Positions 21,369 through 23,714 of a DNA stretch of 23,714 bases are shown here, piece after piece (within the stretch, counting starts at the first letter, position 1; each line of letters begins with the position of its first letter). The position numbers and the translations under genes are program-made. The notes beneath the pieces are model-generated. The model saw only the letters and a program-made list of their open reading frames with translations. It was not told the origin of the DNA and did no database searches. The stretch comes from Sporobolomyces roseus (Eukaryota; Basidiomycota; Microbotryomycetes; Sporidiobolales; Sporidiobolaceae), in assembly GCA_016617785.1 (NCBI GenBank), contig JADILM010000013.1, positions 1 through 23,714 of the forward strand. The letters run 5' to 3'.

Positions 21369-22358
21369 TTAGTAAGGTGCAATATCAAATGCTACTAACA
21401 GTGATGGTACTAAGATAATTAGTGCAATAACAACTGGAAGGATTCCTGTCCAACATGCTTGCATTAATTGATCATATCGTAACCGTGGAAGTGTAGCTCG
21501 GAACCATACGAAGATGAAACAGAAGATACATGTTTTAAGTGCTAATACTACACTTTGTACATTAATAAATGTATCGTTAGGAATAATCTCAGGCATAATG
21601 TACCCTCCCATGAATAGGATAGCAGTAAATGCTGACATTAAAACAATACTACAGTACTCGGCTAAGAAGAAGAATACGAAGATCATTCCTGAGTGCTCAG
21701 TAAAGAATCCAGCTACCAGCTCTGACTCAGCTTCTGGCAGGTCAAATGGAGTCCGGTTAGTTTCAGCTAATACTGAGATGAAGAAGATAATGAATAGTGG
21801 GAATAATGGGATTAAGAACCAAACACTTTGTTGGCTCTCAATAATAGTTGTGTAATGGAATGTTCCTGTTAATAGAATTACAGCTAGAACAGCAGAGCTA
21901 AGAATTAACTCGTAACTAATCATTTGAGCTGTACTTCGAAGAGATCCAAGGAACGCATACTTAGAGTTAGCAGACCAACCCGCGAATAGTACTCCGTAAA
22001 CTCCGATTGATGAAATCGCTAATGAGTATAGAATACCAAGGCTAAAGTCAGATAAGGCTAAACCGCTTCCGAATGGAATTACGGCCCAACCTAATAGGCT
22101 AAACACTAGACTGATAACAGGGGCTAAGAAGAATAGACTTCGTGTAGCGTGTTGTGGTACTACAGTTTCTTTAACCACTAACTTTAGGGCGTCGGCAAAG
22201 GGTTGCAGAACTCCTAAGTATCCTACTGTGTTAGGCCCAACTCGTCGTTGCATACTAGCAAGAACTTTACGCTCGATGATAGTCATGAAAGCAACTGACA
22301 GTAAAATTGGAACTAATACAATAACAATTTCTAATAAACTGTATAGTGCAGATAGCAT
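21369..22358 (-). CDS. nad1: NADH dehydrogenase subunit 1, second copy
   Basis: Mirror copy of 10453-11442 with an identical 329-aa product, including the QRRVGPNTVGY and FDLPEAESELVAG segments. Confidence 0.96.
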   Translation of the reverse strand: MLSALYSLLEIVIVLVPILLSVAFMTIIERKVLASMQRRVGPNTVGYLGVLQPFADALKLVVKETVVPQHATRSLFFLAPVISLVFSLLGWAVIPFGSGLALSDFSLGILYSLAISSIGVYGVLFAGWSANSKYAFLGSLRSTAQMISYELILSSAVLAVILLTGTFHYTTIIESQQSVWFLIPLFPLFIIFFISVLAETNRTPFDLPEAESELVAGFFTEHSGMIFVFFFLAEYCSIVLMSAFTAILFMGGYIMPEIIPNDTFINVQSVVLALKTCIFCFIFVWFRATLPRLRYDQLMQACWTGILPVVIALIILVPSLLVAFDIAPY

Positions 22359-22520
22359 AATTAAAATATTTAATAAACTATAGAATGAAAATTAATCCAT
22401 TCTATACATAAAGAGGTTACTCTTGCTTTAGTAAGCAAGGTTGAAAAAAGGGGGATTTGTTTACTATTACCACTTATGTATGCGCCCAATCTGGGCGAAT
22501 GAGTGATAAAAAGTTAACTA
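22359..22520. other. Spacer between nad1 and cox2, right arm
   Basis: Exact mirror of 10291-10452: leader hairpin (22379-22406), AATCCCCCTT motif (22448-22457) and GC hairpin (22483-22497). Confidence 0.7.
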
Positions 22521-23288
22521 TTAAACTTGGCTGTCTAACCAGCTTAAGTATTTCTCTAGAGAAACAGCCTCTACAACGATTGGCATAAAGGCGTGGTATA
22601 CTCCACAGATCTCACTACATTGTCCATAGTAAGTTCCCTCACGTTGGATGATTACTGAAGTTTGGTTCAGTCGCCCTGGAACGGCATCCATTTTAATTCC
22701 TAGTGAAGGTACGGCCCAATCGTGGATAACATCTTGTCCTGTAACGATAAATCGAATGTGTGTGTCTACTGGCACTACTACACGGTTGTCAACCTCAAGA
22801 AGTCGTAATTGTCCTAACTCAAGATCTGACTCAGGAACCATGTATGAGTCAAACTCAATTGACTCTCCGTCCGCGCTAACGAAATCACTGTACTCGTAAG
22901 ACCAGTACCATTGGTGACCGGCTACTTTAACTGTCATTGTTGGTGAGATAACCTCATCCATCAGGTAAAGTAATTTGAAACTAGGGAAAGCGATAGCGAT
23001 AAGAATTAGAGCAGGAGTAATAGTCCATACTAACTCGATTAAAGTTCCGTGGTTGTGGTATTTGTGTACAATACCTACTTTGCTGCTACTGAATTTAACC
23101 ATAATAACAGACATCATCCAGAATACTAAGAAACTGATAACAACCAGGTAGAAGAAGATAGTGTCGTGTAACTCAACAATTCCCTCGAATGTTGGAGTAG
23201 CTCCGTCTTGGAATCCAATTTGCCAAGGGTAAGGTGCGTCACAGTGCACTGGTAATACAAATGATAATAAGCTTGTAAAGATAGCCAT
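22521..23288 (-). CDS. cox2: Cytochrome c oxidase subunit 2, second copy
   Basis: Mirror copy of 9523-10290 with an identical 255-aa product and all CuA ligands retained. Confidence 0.96.
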   Translation of the reverse strand: MAIFTSLLSFVLPVHCDAPYPWQIGFQDGATPTFEGIVELHDTIFFYLVVISFLVFWMMSVIMVKFSSSKVGIVHKYHNHGTLIELVWTITPALILIAIAFPSFKLLYLMDEVISPTMTVKVAGHQWYWSYEYSDFVSADGESIEFDSYMVPESDLELGQLRLLEVDNRVVVPVDTHIRFIVTGQDVIHDWAVPSLGIKMDAVPGRLNQTSVIIQREGTYYGQCSEICGVYHAFMPIVVEAVSLEKYLSWLDSQV

Positions 23289-23714
23289 ATTTTAAATTGT
23301 TTATACGCTCAATAGTTTAATTTTTTTGTGTTCCGCCTCCAGCTCTTCCCCAATCGTAGATTGGGGACATGGAGGAAAGAACTAATTTTTTTGCTCCCAG
23401 TTATGCTGGGGGAGACTAAGGATTATAACCCTAACCCAAATTATGTGTCCAATGTTCCCTTTCTCAACCCTGTCCCAATCTACGATTGGGAAGTAGGTGG
23501 GTGGAAATGTTGGGGAGGGACGATAAACAACTCTAGTATACATAATATTTGACACCCCTTACTCTAGACATAGGGACAAGGGGTAAGTCCTCTTATGAAA
23601 ATTTATTAAATATAAGAAAGGTACGTTTAATAAATATCTTATATTATTGTTAAATACTTCAAACATTAATTAGTTAGTTTATTGTTTTTTTTTTTTTTAA
23701 AAAAAAAAACTTTT
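23289..23714. other. cox2 upstream region and degraded window end
   Basis: Mirror of 9137-9522 as far as about 23674, with GC hairpins at 23347-23367 and 23473-23491. The last 40 bases are dominated by long T and A runs that do not match the left arm well, typical of a poor contig end. No gene. Confidence 0.6.

Overview
The window is mitochondrial DNA, most likely from a fungus. It carries large and small subunit rRNA genes, subunits of complexes I, III and IV, a 48-residue Atp8 of fungal type, and a nad2-nad3 pair overlapping by one base (TAATG), an arrangement common in fungal mtDNA. TGA is read as Trp: in-frame TGA occurs at the invariant W of the cytochrome b PEWY motif, at codon 4 of cox1 and inside nad2, while TAA and TAG end genes. 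I cannot name the lineage. An early-diverging fungus is a reasonable guess, not a demonstrated one.

Layout. Bases 1-942 hold the 3' two thirds of nad4 (+). Then on the minus strand come trnP(UGG), rnl, rns, nad3, nad2, trnG(UCC) and trnR(UCG) (positions 1237-8843). A 680-base spacer separates these from cox2, nad1 and cob (+, 9523-13031). They converge on atp8 and cox1 (-, 13220-15706). From about 9137 onward the sequence is one arm of a very large inverted repeat: cox2-nad1-cob-atp8-cox1 reappears in mirror image from about 16672 to 23674, around a centre near 16.4-16.5 kb. Most of the mirrored genes are identical. The zone around the centre, much of the right-hand cox1, and both extreme ends of the window are full of indels and swollen homopolymers that look like unpolished long-read sequence.

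Four group I introns, each about 200 bases and without any ORF, interrupt rnl (at the site equivalent to E. coli 2584), nad3 (one) and cox1 (two). Removing them gives full-length products: Nad3 127 aa and Cox1 528 aa. Without the intron, nad3 appears to end early and lacks its conserved C-terminus.

The spacers carry a recurring grammar. An AATCCCCCTT motif follows nearly every gene on that gene's own strand. An RTCTCTTATATT motif recurs about ten times. There is also a family of GC-rich hairpins, one subfamily having constant flanks (TCGCCCA...TGGGCGCATA) and one member inserted in rnl. The 3' end of nad4 is duplicated downstream of itself. Short hairpins sit just upstream of the nad1 and cob start codons. 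These repeats are the least explained part of the window.

Together the proteins are core membrane subunits of the respiratory chain (complex I: Nad1-4; complex III: Cob; complex IV: Cox1-2) and of ATP synthase (Atp8). The rRNAs and tRNAs belong to the mitochondrial translation system. cox3, atp6, atp9, nad4L, nad5, nad6 and most tRNAs, including the trnW(UCA) that the code requires, are not in this window.
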